A DNA stretch of 64,000 nt from Sorangium cellulosum So ce56 (lineage in GTDB: Bacteria > Myxococcota_A > Polyangia > Polyangiales > Polyangiaceae): NCBI RefSeq assembly GCF_000067165.1, contig NC_010162.1:10342501-10406500 (forward strand), read 5' to 3'. The notes under the pieces are model-generated. The model was not told where the DNA came from, searched no databases, and was given only the letters and a program-made list of their open reading frames with translations. Within the stretch, counting starts at the first letter, position 1. Every line of letters begins with the position of its first letter. Below are positions 34,420-42,767 of the stretch, in pieces. The position numbers and the translations under genes are program-made.

Positions 34420-34743
34420 GGCCAGCGCATGTATAGCGTGGACTGCGCATCGGGTGGTACCTTAGCTTTCGGTCGGGACGTGCGGGTATTGCGCGCCTGG
34501 TGGTGGCGCCGGCCTGGTCGCGCGGCGCGCGACCGAATCGCCGCCTGCGCCTCGCCACGAAGGACACGAGGTCTCTCTCGGCGTCGTCGGAGAAGACCTC
34601 TCTCTCCGTCTCCAGGCGTCCTGGCCGTGCCTCTCCTCGACCCGCGTCTTCGCGGCGAGGCGCTGAGCGCATCCAGGGTCGCCAGGATGCCTGGCAGGCT
34701 GAAAGCGTCTGGAACACCCGATCACGTCATTCAATCGAGAACA
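34420..34743. other. Gene-poor region upstream of the hairpin elements
   Basis: This stretch holds only low-complexity frames. A minus-strand Arg/Glu-rich frame between about 34500 and 34700 looks like eroded coding sequence but has no recognisable domain. A partial inverted repeat built on GAGGTCTCTC / GAGAAGACCTCTC lies at about 34569-34602. The promoter of the YpfJ-type gene should lie near 34420-34460. Confidence 0.35.
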
Positions 34744-34820
34744 AACCGCCAAGACGCCATAAGACGCCAAGGGAAAATTCAATACAAATACATTGGCGTC
34801 TTATGGCGTTCTTGGCGGTT
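34744..34820. repeat. 27/28-bp inverted repeat with AT-rich loop
   Basis: Left arm 34744-34770 (begins AACCGCCAAGACGCC) and right arm 34793-34820 (ends TTCTTGGCGGTT) are reverse complements except for one extra base, enclosing a 22-nt AT-rich loop. Within each arm the short unit GACGCCA / TGGCGTC recurs. The local base composition is clearly lower in GC than the surrounding genome, which argues for foreign origin. Confidence 0.9.
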
Positions 34821-34863
34821 CAAGATTCTGCGCGTTTCAGGCGATTTCAACCCGTTTGTCGCT

Positions 34864-34983
34864 CTAGTACTACAGCCGTACTTGCGGTCCATTTGCGGCT
34901 GTAGACGGGCGGACGGGCACGGATTTCTCGACGATTTTGATGTCTACAGCCGCACCTCGGACCAAGTACGGCTGTAGTACTAG
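34864..34983. mobile_element. 120-bp nested palindromic element (MITE- or BIME-like)
   Basis: Perfect 21-bp terminal inverted repeats (34864-34884, begins CTAGTACTACAGCC; 34963-34983) enclose a second inverted pair, GCGGCTGTAGAC at 34895-34906 and GTCTACAGCCGC at 34942-34953. As a result CTACAGCCG occurs four times in strictly alternating orientation (34870, 34896, 34944, 34969). The right end overlaps the stop codon of the ferritin-like gene. No open frame of note lies inside. Seen directly; the mobile origin is an inference. Confidence 0.7.
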
Positions 34984-36161
34984 GCGCTCGCCGCCGGCCG
35001 AGCCGCTCCCGCGGGCTTCCAGAGCCCCAGGGCGCGCGCGCACGGCAGCACCACCTGGGCGAGCGCCGCGCCCTGCAGCGCGCGCATCTCGGCCACGGCG
35101 AGGTGCCCGTGCGTCGCGAGCGCCGCGGCGCGGCCGCCGCCCGGCTCGGCCCCCGGCGGGGGCGGACGCCCGAGCGACGCCGCGGCGGCCTCGAAGACCT
35201 CGGCCACGGCCCGGCGGACCGGCTCGCCGCCCGCCCCGATCGCCCACGCCACCGTCAGCCAGGCGAGCTCGGCGTGCCGCGCCTCGTCCTCCGCGATCAC
35301 CTCGAGCGCCGCCCGCACCGCGGGGTCCTCGGCGCGGGCGCGCTTCTCCGCCGCGATCATCGCGGCCACCGTCTCGCCGACGCAGCCCTCCTCCGCGACG
35401 GCGCGCGCCAGCGCCGCGAGATCCGCGGCGATCGGCACCGCCGGCGACATCGGGAAGGCGGCCGGGCCGACAGGGCCGCCCCCATACGCGGTCGCGAGCG
35501 AGAACCCGAGGCGGGCGTGACCGACCTCGTCGAGCGCGGCGATGTGGGCCGCCTCGACGAGCGACGACGGCGCGCCGTGCGCCATGAGATCCAGCGCGAA
35601 GCGCGCGAACGACGCCACCGACGCGTGCTCCTCCAGCGCGCTCCGGAGCCATCCCCCGGCGAGCGTCTCCCGCTCCTCGTCCGTCAGATCCGCCAGCGAA
35701 GGCTGCTGCCCGCCGGCGCCGCTCGCCGTCGCACGCGCGAGCCACCCCGCCTCGGCCGGCCGCGGCGCCGCCGTGAGGTGGTGCCCGTCCAGGGAAAAGG
35801 GCCGCCCCACCGCGGCGCAGTCGATGGTGTTCTCCTCGACGATCACCTCGTAACAGCACGCGCCGTCACGGCGGGTCGCGTCGCTCTCCACCGACACGAT
35901 CGTGTCTTTCTCCAGCTCCCTGTCCTTGCCGTCGCAGGGCCGGTAGATGGTGCGGAACTCCTCCAGCGCCGCGTCGCGGTCCAGGCAAGCCCCGAGCTCG
36001 TCGAACCAATCGAAGCAACGGAGCTGCTGGGCGCTCTCGGCCTCGGCCGCGGGCTCCCCGCAGCCCGGCGCTGCGACGAGGAGCGCTGCGGCCGCCGAGG
36101 GGCCGGCGCTCAGCAGGAGGCGGGCGAGGAGCGTTCGTCGAAAGGATCGGTCGAGCAGCAT
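34980..36161 (-). CDS. Ferritin-like (diiron) lipoprotein, copy 2
   Basis: 393 residues from the ATG at 36161, which has GGAGG 8 bp upstream; the in-frame GTG at 36170 would overlap that site. A signal peptide ends in VAAPGC. A Cys-rich middle (about 45-115) precedes the helical domain with EEHASVASFARFALDLMAHG, AALDEVGHARLGF, EEGCVGETVAA and IAEDEARHAELAW, the same four ligand stretches as copy 1. The linker is much shorter than in copy 1 and the Cys-rich parts differ, so this is an old paralogue. Its stop codon lies inside the palindromic element. Confidence 0.85.
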   Translation of the reverse strand: MLLDRSFRRTLLARLLLSAGPSAAAALLVAAPGCGEPAAEAESAQQLRCFDWFDELGACLDRDAALEEFRTIYRPCDGKDRELEKDTIVSVESDATRRDGACCYEVIVEENTIDCAAVGRPFSLDGHHLTAAPRPAEAGWLARATASGAGGQQPSLADLTDEERETLAGGWLRSALEEHASVASFARFALDLMAHGAPSSLVEAAHIAALDEVGHARLGFSLATAYGGGPVGPAAFPMSPAVPIAADLAALARAVAEEGCVGETVAAMIAAEKRARAEDPAVRAALEVIAEDEARHAELAWLTVAWAIGAGGEPVRRAVAEVFEAAAASLGRPPPPGAEPGGGRAAALATHGHLAVAEMRALQGAALAQVVLPCARALGLWKPAGAARPAASA

Positions 36162-36420
36162 GACGTGCACCTCCAGCCCATGCCCGCTGCCTCATGCGCG
36201 CGGCGAGGAGCTCGGAACAGGGCGGCTTGTACCTGACGCTCCAGCCCTCATCGCAAGACATGGTCCACCGCCGCGCGGGGCTCGATCGCGCCGAGGCCAG
36301 CGGTTTTCGCGGGGAGCGCAGCGGCCCCCCTCGATCGTCGCGCCGCAGCGCTGACACACTCCGGCACTCCCCGGCCCGGGCGCGGGCATGACTGCGTCCG
36401 GATCTGCGCGACGGCGCCGC

Positions 36421-37419
36421 CTACAGGGGGCTGACGTTGGTCGTGAACGACGCGTTCCGCAGGATGCGCCGCTGGCCGAGCGGCGTCGCGAAGCCGTTCT
36501 CTTTGTGGAAGGTCGAGGTGCTCCCGCCGCAGCTCGGATCGTCCCCGGCCCAACGTTCCGGGCAATGCGCCAGGATGTAGTCGCGATCCGGGTTGCTGCT
36601 GCCGAGGCCGTTCCACCGGGTGTGCTTGACGCAGGCGGCGCCGTCCACCGTCCACTCGGCCTCGAGGCTCATGCCAGAGCCCACCGTCTCGGTCTGGATG
36701 CCGAGCGCATCCCAGACGTCGATCGCCGTCCCGGTCTGGGTGTGCGGCACGCCGTCGCCGCAGTAGTCCGCGCGCACCATACGGATGCACGCTTGATGGA
36801 AGTACGAGAGATCCCTGTCCTCGCAGCCGCTCGCGTTGCACTCCGCCTCGGCCATCCATTCCCTGTAGCCCCACTCGGCGCACTTCCCGATCGCCGCGCC
36901 CTGACAGGCGAACGTGAACATGCCCCCGTCGTCCGAGTGGGCACCCGTCACCGCGTCCCACGTCCCCTTCACCGGGATCGCGTCGAGGCCCTCGCCGCAG
37001 ATGTTCACCCAGACCCCGAGGCCGGCGTTGTACTTGACCGTGTAGTACTGGAGCCCGTCGCGCTCGACGACGTTCGTGACGCGGACGGCCACCGACGACC
37101 CATCGTCCAGGACCGCCTCGACGTCCGCGCCGATGAAGTCGGCCCCGGCGACCGGCGCGCCGTCGCCCTCGCGCGTGCCGACCAGCGTGGTCGCGTCCAG
37201 CGAGACGCCGTTGAAGCGGACCCCGTTGAAGCGGACCCCGTTGAAGCGAACCCCGTTGAAGCGAACCCCGTTGAGGTTCATGCCGTTGAGCCTGCTCATC
37301 GCGAACGAGCTCTCCGCCAGCGCTTCCTCGTCCTCGCCGCCGTCGATCTCCGCGGCGCAACCGGCGCCGAGGGATATGAGCCCGACCATCGCCCCTGCCA
37401 GGAACCCTCGCTTCAACAT
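36421..37419 (-). CDS. ADYC-domain lipoprotein with pentapeptide-like repeats
   Basis: 332 residues; GGAGGAG 4 bp before the ATG. The lipoprotein signal ends in LGAGC. Residues about 45-70 hold five pentapeptide units (NGVRF repeated, then NGVSL), encoded by 15-bp DNA repeats. The main domain contains RMVRADYCGDGVPHTQTGT near residue 218, the ADYC signature I know from myxobacterial lipoproteins, with many paired Cys. Function of the family is unknown. The gene lies downstream of, and in the same direction as, the kinase-nSTAND-FGE gene. Confidence 0.88.
   Translation of the reverse strand: MLKRGFLAGAMVGLISLGAGCAAEIDGGEDEEALAESSFAMSRLNGMNLNGVRFNGVRFNGVRFNGVRFNGVSLDATTLVGTREGDGAPVAGADFIGADVEAVLDDGSSVAVRVTNVVERDGLQYYTVKYNAGLGVWVNICGEGLDAIPVKGTWDAVTGAHSDDGGMFTFACQGAAIGKCAEWGYREWMAEAECNASGCEDRDLSYFHQACIRMVRADYCGDGVPHTQTGTAIDVWDALGIQTETVGSGMSLEAEWTVDGAACVKHTRWNGLGSSNPDRDYILAHCPERWAGDDPSCGGSTSTFHKENGFATPLGQRRILRNASFTTNVSPL
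37210..37284 (-). repeat. 15-bp coding tandem repeat (pentapeptides)
   Basis: Five consecutive 15-bp units, GTTGAAGCGGACCCC with small changes, encode the Asn-Gly-Val-Arg-Phe pentapeptides of the ADYC lipoprotein on the minus strand. Four units are nearly identical, which suggests active expansion or contraction. Confidence 0.9.
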
Positions 37420-37549
37420 GATCTCCTCCGGACGCTGCCGCTAAAGCCGTGACGCCTTGCGCATCGACGGTCTTCCCTCGGGCGGTCGGGGCCCGATCAC
37501 GCGAGCGATGGAGCCCGCGTCGGCTCGAGCGCCGCAGGCCTCGCCGCCT

Positions 37550-40500
37550 TCACGGTGGTGGAGGGAACGAGGCGCAGATGCGGAGCCCGATCACCGGGTC
37601 GAGGAAGGTGCCATCAACGACGGTCCGGTTGTCACTTCGGACCGAGGTTTGATCATAGATATAAGCACCACCTCGCAACAGCACTTTGTCGGGCTCGATC
37701 GAAGAAATGGCCCACTCCAGCACGTTTCCCGCCATGTCGTCGACCCCGAACGGACTACGTGAGGCGGGGTGCGAGCCCACCTCATCCGGCCCCATCGTGG
37801 AGCTCTCCTTGCCGTAGGTCTCATCGAAGTTGGCGTCGCCGGGAGCCAGCCTGTCCCCGTGCGGGAAGATGCGGCTGTCGGCGCCCCGCGCCGCGCGCTC
37901 CCACTCGTAGTCGGTGCAGAGGCGGGCTCCGCGGACGCGGCCTGTCCTGTGGAGCCACGCGGCATACTCGGTGGCCTGAGCGAAGGAGATGCCCGTGACG
38001 GGGAAACGAAGCCAGTCCTGCTGCGCGCGGACCGCCCGCGATGGGTACACGAGCGGCTCCCCCGCCCGCGCGGTATACGCCTGGATCGTGGGCTGAATCG
38101 TGAGCTGCCACACACCGCTTGGCAGGCGGCGCAGCCCCAGGGCGCCTGTCATGGCGCCGTTGCCCGCCTGGATGGACCAGCTGCCGCGGGACTCCTTCGG
38201 GAGCTCCTGGATGTAGTCGAGCCACTCCTGGAACGTCGTCTCGTGTCGCGCAATCAGGTACGCGCCTGTGCGGATCTCGTGGAGAGGAACGGTGGAGAGG
38301 AACGCCCACCGGTACATGTCGTCGAGGGCGGCGCCGAAGAGGAACCGGCCCGGCGGGATGTAGATGTACCCGGGAGGAACGTCCCCGGCGTGCGGCAGCG
38401 GGATGGAGAGCTTCAATGACTCTCCGCGTTGGACCAGGAACGGATAACGCACGATGGTGCGATTCCGCGCCTCGCAGGTGAGCAGGTAGGAGCCCTGCGC
38501 GAGCGCGATGCTCGCGAAGGGCGTCGTCCCGAGGAGGCGCTGGCCGGTCAGCTGCCGGTGCCCCTCCGCGTCGCTCTCGTACCGCTCCAGCGTGATGTCC
38601 GCGCCGGGGGGATCGGTCTCGATGGCGACCTCGGCGGGCGCGTTCCATCGCTGCCGGCGCTCGCCGTCGGGATCGTACGTGGTCATGCGCTGGAGCAGCT
38701 CGTCGCGCAGCGAGGCGTGGCCGCGCGCGTCCGCGGCGAGCGCGCGCTCGTAGAGCACGTCGCCGAGCCGCGCGCGCGCGTCGTTGCGGGCGCCGTCGAG
38801 CGTGAGCGCCGCCTCCAGCTTCTGGCTCACCTGCAGCTGCAGCCGCTCGGCCTCGGCGGCGCGCCCCTGCGCGCGCTCCCAGAGCGCCTCCCCCTCGTCG
38901 CGGCGCCGGCGATCGAACGCCGAGAGCGCCTCCGCGCGGATCGCCTCGGCCTGGGCGCCCTCGATCGCCGCGGCGGCCGAGGTGAGCGCGGCCTCGTGGA
39001 TCTTCCTGTCCGCCCGCGCGGCGAGCTGGCGCGCCGCCCTGAGCTCCAGCGTGCCGTAGAGCAGCGCGGCGACGAGCGGGACGCCCACGGCGAGGGCCCA
39101 CCGGACCGCGCGCTGCGTCAGGACGGCGCGCCGCGACGCCCTCAGGAACGCCGCCTCGCGCGGCGGCAGGTCGGCCGGGTCGAGGCCCTTCGCCTCCTTG
39201 AGCTGGCGCGCGCTGAAGAGCGCGTCGCGGCGCCGGCCGAGCCGCTCCCACTCGGCGGCCGAGGCGTCGAGGCGCTGGCGCGTCGCGCGCTGCTCGCGCT
39301 GCTCCTCGAGCCAGTGGCGCAGCGTCCCCCAGCCGTGGATCAGGGCCTCGTGGGCGATCTCGTAGACCGTCCCCTGCTCGCCTTCGCGGGCGAACAGGAG
39401 GCGGCCCTGCACGAGCGCGTCGAGCGCCGCGCGCGCCGCCCCGTCACCGCCCTTCTCCGCGAGCTCGCCCTCGGCGCGCCGCGCGCGCGTGCCCTGCGGG
39501 GTGATGAGCGCGCCGAGCAGCCGCCGCGCGGCCGCGTGGACCTCGGGCGGCATGCGGCCGAGCACGCGATCGGCGTGGCGGGCGAGCGCGCCCTCGACCC
39601 CGCCGATCTGCGCGAGATCGGCGCTGCTGAGCGGCGCGTCGGGCGCGGCGCGGGCGTCCCAGAGCTCGGCGAGCGCGAACTGGAGGAGCGGCAGCCCGCC
39701 CTCGGCGCGCGCGGTGGACTCGACGAGCGCGTCGACGACCGCGTCGGACTCGAACGCGACGCCCTTGGCCAGCGCCGGCCCGGTGATGGCCTCGCGGAGC
39801 TTGTCCGCCGACATCGGGCGGAGCAGGTAGAGCGCGCGCTCGATGTCGTCGCCCAGGCCGGAGATGCCGGCGACGCGCGCGAGGAAGTCGCCGCGCACCG
39901 TGGCGAGCAGGCGCAGGGAGGGCGAGCGCGCCGCGAAGGCGCTGAGCACCTCGCCGACGAGCGCCGCCTCGCCCGGGCTGCTCAGCGTCGCGAGCTCCTC
40001 CATCTGGTCGATGAACAGCACGAGCCCGCCGCGCTCGCCAAGCCGCGCGCGGAGATCGCGGGCGAGGGAGCCCGGCGCGGCGCGCACGGCCTCGGCGATG
40101 CGCTCGGCGGGCGCGCCGAGGACCGGCTCGAGCGCGGCGGCCAGCGCGGCGAGCGGGTGCCGGCCCGGCACCATCATGGCCGCCTGGAAGGCGCGCCCGC
40201 CGCCGAGGGCGCCCTCGAGCACGAGCGAGAGCACGCCGGCCCGGCAGAGCGAGGACTTGCCCGAGCCCGAGTCGCCGGCCACGACGATCATGGGCTCGGA
40301 GCGGAGCCGATCGAGGATCGTCCCCGTCTCGGAGCTGCGCCCGTAGAACACCGCGCGGTGCTCGAGATCGAAGACGAGGAGCCCGCGGTACGGGTTGCCC
40401 TCGGGAGCGACGGAGGCGTGGCGGCTCCTGGCGAGCAGCTGCTCGAGCGCGTCGCGCAGCTCGTCGCCCGAGGCGAAGCGGTCGGCCGGATCGATCTCGA

Positions 40501-41704
40501 GGCACCGCTCGATGACGGCCGCGAGCCGCGGGTCGGCGCCAGGCGCGAGGGCGGCGAGGGGCCGCGGCGCCTCGGTCTGGACGACGAGCGGGAGCTCGGT
40601 CATCGGCACGTCGTGGTGCGGCGGGACGCCGGCGCAGAGCTCGAAGAGCAGCGCGCCGAGCGAGTACACGTCGGAGCGGCGCGTCGCGAGCTCGTCGCGC
40701 CACAGCTCGGGCGGCAGGTAGTGGGGCGTGCCGCCGCCGACGCTCGTCGTCACGTCGAGCAGGCGCGCCGCCATCTCGGCCGCCTCGCGGAACTCGCCCT
40801 CGAGCGGCTCATCGCCGGGCGCGATCGCCGCGTCGACGTCGCACGGAGCTCCTCGCAGGGCCTCGCCGCCCGAGAGCGCGTCCGCGCCGAGCGCGTCGAA
40901 TCGCCTTCCGGGCATGTCCGATCGCCCTCCGGGCATGTCCGATCGCCCTCCGGGCATGTCCGATCGGACCCCGGGCATGTCCGATCGCCCTCCGGGCATG
41001 TCCGATCGCCCTCCAGGGACGTCGAATCGCCCTCCAGGGGCGTCGGATCGCGCTCCGCGCGTGTCGGGCCGCGCGGCCGGATCGAGGAGCTTTGCGAGGC
41101 CGAAGTCGAGGAGCTTCGCCTCGCCTTCCGCGGTGAGGACCGCGTTGGCCGGCTTGATGTCGAGGTGCAGCACCCCCCGGCGGTGGGCGGCCGCGAGGCC
41201 CCGCGCGAGGCCCGCGCCGAGCTCGAGCACGCGGCGCGAGGGCATCGGTATGTCGACGCGATCGAGGCTCTGGCCGCGGACGAACTCCGAGACGACGAAC
41301 AGCCGCCCCCGGAGCTCGCCCACGCGGAAGACGGCGACGACGTTCGGGTGCTGGATGCGGGCGGCCGCGCGCGCCTCGGCGAGCAGCCGCGCGCGCACCT
41401 CGGCGTCCGCGGTCGCCGCGCGGATGAACTTCACCGCGACCATGCGGTCGAGCAGCGTGTCGTGCGCGAGGTAGACGTCGCCCATGCCGCCGCTGCCGAG
41501 CTTCTGGAGGAGCCGGTACTCCTCGAACCGCCTCGGCGGGTGGAAGCTCGACGGGCCGGGGCTCTCCGGGCCGAAGCTCGACGGGGCGAGGCTCTCCGGG
41601 CCCAAGCTCGGCGGCGGCAGGGCGTCGCCCGCTCGCGACTGCGTCTCCGCGCCGCCGGGGCGCAGGATGGCCTGCGAGAGGGTTGAAGCAATCTTCTCTT
41701 TCAC
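37550..41704 (-). CDS. Ser/Thr kinase - nSTAND1 NTPase - FGE (sulfatase-modifying) fusion
   Basis: 1384 residues from a GTG start. Kinase domain (about residues 60-430) has KLGSGGMGDVYLAHD, VAVKFI, H180-L-D-I-K-P-A-N (Leu replaces the usual Arg of HRD) and LDFGLAKLL. A linker inside it carries eight GGRSDMP-like heptads. From about 448, NPYRGLLVFDLEHR, AGDSGSGKSSLCRAG (Walker A, K483) and LFIDQMEEL (Walker B) mark an nSTAND1-type NTPase. A TM near 870-890 and coiled region follow. The last about 270 residues are an FGE/SUMF1 domain (GRFLFGA, ARLCTDYEWERAARG, DMAGNVLEW, LRGGAY). Such fusions are signalling hubs, some in defence; the role here is unknown. Confidence 0.9.
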   Translation of the reverse strand: MKEKIASTLSQAILRPGGAETQSRAGDALPPPSLGPESLAPSSFGPESPGPSSFHPPRRFEEYRLLQKLGSGGMGDVYLAHDTLLDRMVAVKFIRAATADAEVRARLLAEARAAARIQHPNVVAVFRVGELRGRLFVVSEFVRGQSLDRVDIPMPSRRVLELGAGLARGLAAAHRRGVLHLDIKPANAVLTAEGEAKLLDFGLAKLLDPAARPDTRGARSDAPGGRFDVPGGRSDMPGGRSDMPGVRSDMPGGRSDMPGGRSDMPGRRFDALGADALSGGEALRGAPCDVDAAIAPGDEPLEGEFREAAEMAARLLDVTTSVGGGTPHYLPPELWRDELATRRSDVYSLGALLFELCAGVPPHHDVPMTELPLVVQTEAPRPLAALAPGADPRLAAVIERCLEIDPADRFASGDELRDALEQLLARSRHASVAPEGNPYRGLLVFDLEHRAVFYGRSSETGTILDRLRSEPMIVVAGDSGSGKSSLCRAGVLSLVLEGALGGGRAFQAAMMVPGRHPLAALAAALEPVLGAPAERIAEAVRAAPGSLARDLRARLGERGGLVLFIDQMEELATLSSPGEAALVGEVLSAFAARSPSLRLLATVRGDFLARVAGISGLGDDIERALYLLRPMSADKLREAITGPALAKGVAFESDAVVDALVESTARAEGGLPLLQFALAELWDARAAPDAPLSSADLAQIGGVEGALARHADRVLGRMPPEVHAAARRLLGALITPQGTRARRAEGELAEKGGDGAARAALDALVQGRLLFAREGEQGTVYEIAHEALIHGWGTLRHWLEEQREQRATRQRLDASAAEWERLGRRRDALFSARQLKEAKGLDPADLPPREAAFLRASRRAVLTQRAVRWALAVGVPLVAALLYGTLELRAARQLAARADRKIHEAALTSAAAAIEGAQAEAIRAEALSAFDRRRRDEGEALWERAQGRAAEAERLQLQVSQKLEAALTLDGARNDARARLGDVLYERALAADARGHASLRDELLQRMTTYDPDGERRQRWNAPAEVAIETDPPGADITLERYESDAEGHRQLTGQRLLGTTPFASIALAQGSYLLTCEARNRTIVRYPFLVQRGESLKLSIPLPHAGDVPPGYIYIPPGRFLFGAALDDMYRWAFLSTVPLHEIRTGAYLIARHETTFQEWLDYIQELPKESRGSWSIQAGNGAMTGALGLRRLPSGVWQLTIQPTIQAYTARAGEPLVYPSRAVRAQQDWLRFPVTGISFAQATEYAAWLHRTGRVRGARLCTDYEWERAARGADSRIFPHGDRLAPGDANFDETYGKESSTMGPDEVGSHPASRSPFGVDDMAGNVLEWAISSIEPDKVLLRGGAYIYDQTSVRSDNRTVVDGTFLDPVIGLRICASFPPPP
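40891..41061 (-). repeat. 21-bp coding tandem repeat (GGRSDMP heptads)
   Basis: About eight units of 21 bp, core GGCATGTCCGATCGCCCTCC, encode Gly-Gly-Arg-Ser-Asp-Met-Pro heptads in the linker of the fusion kinase. Several adjacent units are identical at DNA level. Edges are degenerate and approximate. Confidence 0.85.
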
Positions 41705-41798
41705 GAGGGCCCGCCTCGCGCCAAGCGCCCGGGGACTATACCCGAGCCGAGCGTTCCCTGTGGGGTCCGCCGCCCGACGCCGCGCAGTCCACCCGCGC

Positions 41799-42188
41799 TC
41801 ACCCCTGATCCAGGCCCGTCGACTGGCCCGCTATGTAGCGCCACACGCCCTCGCGGCGCGCGTAGACCTGCGTGGAGCGGAACCGCGCGCTGAACGGCTC
41901 GCCATGCCAGGTCCCCTCGTCGCGCACCACGCAGGTCACCACGGCGAGGTCGCCGTAGCCGCGCACACCGACCTCCTCCGCGGTCTGCGCGCTCCAGCGC
42001 AGCGCGCCCCCGTCGACCGCCGTCAGGTACTCGGCCTTGCCCCAGAGGGTCCCCTGGGAATTGACGTACGAGAAGTCGTCCGCGAGGAGGAGCGCGAGCT
42101 CGGCGAGGTCGCGCGTCACCAGGGCGCGGGCGCGGCGTTCCATGACGTCGCGGATGGCTTGCCCGAAGGCGGGGTGTTCGTCGGTCAT
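41799..42188 (-). CDS. SnoaL/DUF4440-like NTF2-fold protein
   Basis: 129 residues from the ATG at 42188 (a GTG at 42206 is possible). FGQAIRDVMERRARALVTRD, then LLADDFSYVNSQG, W-G-K-A-E-Y-L and a C-terminal strand pair FRSTQVYARREGVWRYIAGQ give the DUF4440/nuclear-transport-factor-2 layout: a helical cone with a small pocket. Members range from enzymes to binding proteins; no substrate can be assigned. It lies upstream of no clear operon partner. Confidence 0.85.
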   Translation of the reverse strand: MTDEHPAFGQAIRDVMERRARALVTRDLAELALLLADDFSYVNSQGTLWGKAEYLTAVDGGALRWSAQTAEEVGVRGYGDLAVVTCVVRDEGTWHGEPFSARFRSTQVYARREGVWRYIAGQSTGLDQG

Positions 42189-42305
42189 GGAGGTCCGCGG
42201 CGCCACGCAGTGTTACCCGTGCGCCCTGACGCCGTCGACGGTGAAGTCACGCCGCGACCAGGTGTGGCGTGGCGGACCGCGTCAACCGCGTGGCCATCGG
42301 CCCGA

Positions 42306-42725
42306 TCATGAATCAACGATTTTGTTCCGCAAGGCCCGTAAACCGCGGAGAACCCTCTTGCGGTTCCTGGCGAGGCACATCCACCGGGGCAGCGTGGCCA
42401 GGTAATCGCGATCGGCCCAATGCATCCGCAGGCGCTCGCGCAGGGGACAGGCGATGTAGAGCTCCAGGAACGCGAGGTGGTGGCTGTCGACCGCATAGAG
42501 GGTGTGGCCGCAGCACGCGACCCGAAGCCAGTACCGATATCCGCTCGGGTTCTGCTCGACGTGCCCGCATCGCGAGCAGCTCAGCACCTCCTGGGGCGGC
42601 TCGTGGCGGCGAGCCAGCTCGGCCCGTTCGCAGCAGCGCGGACAAGCGACGAGGAGGATCGACACCGAACCCGGAGCGATGGGTCTCGGGCTGTCATCGT
42701 ATTCCTCCCGAAACCGTCGCTTCAT
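42306..42725 (-). CDS. Zinc-ribbon protein of unknown function
   Basis: 139 residues from the ATG at 42725, with GAGG upstream; an ATG at 42749 is an alternative. Residues about 30-60 contain CPRC and CSRCGH, a zinc ribbon. The rest holds RYWLRVACCGHTLYAVDSHH, FLELYIACPLRERLR and LPRWMCLARNRKRVLRGL, a pattern I have seen in short zinc-ribbon proteins spread through myxobacterial and other genomes. Function is unknown. It stands beside decayed genes. Confidence 0.75.
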   Translation of the reverse strand: MKRRFREEYDDSPRPIAPGSVSILLVACPRCCERAELARRHEPPQEVLSCSRCGHVEQNPSGYRYWLRVACCGHTLYAVDSHHLAFLELYIACPLRERLRMHWADRDYLATLPRWMCLARNRKRVLRGLRALRNKIVDS

Positions 42726-42767
42726 TGGTGCCTCTGCCCGCCGAACCATCCCCCGCTCACCCCGGGT

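Noticed and set aside
36192..36389. Small minus-strand frame with CQRC and a third Cys (possible zinc ribbon)
   Set aside because: Fourth ligand badly placed, composition like random GC-rich sequence, no ribosome-binding site.
36388..37452. Plus-strand frame opposite the ADYC lipoprotein
   Set aside because: No motif or start signal; opposite a gene with lipobox, ADYC motif and strong ribosome-binding site.
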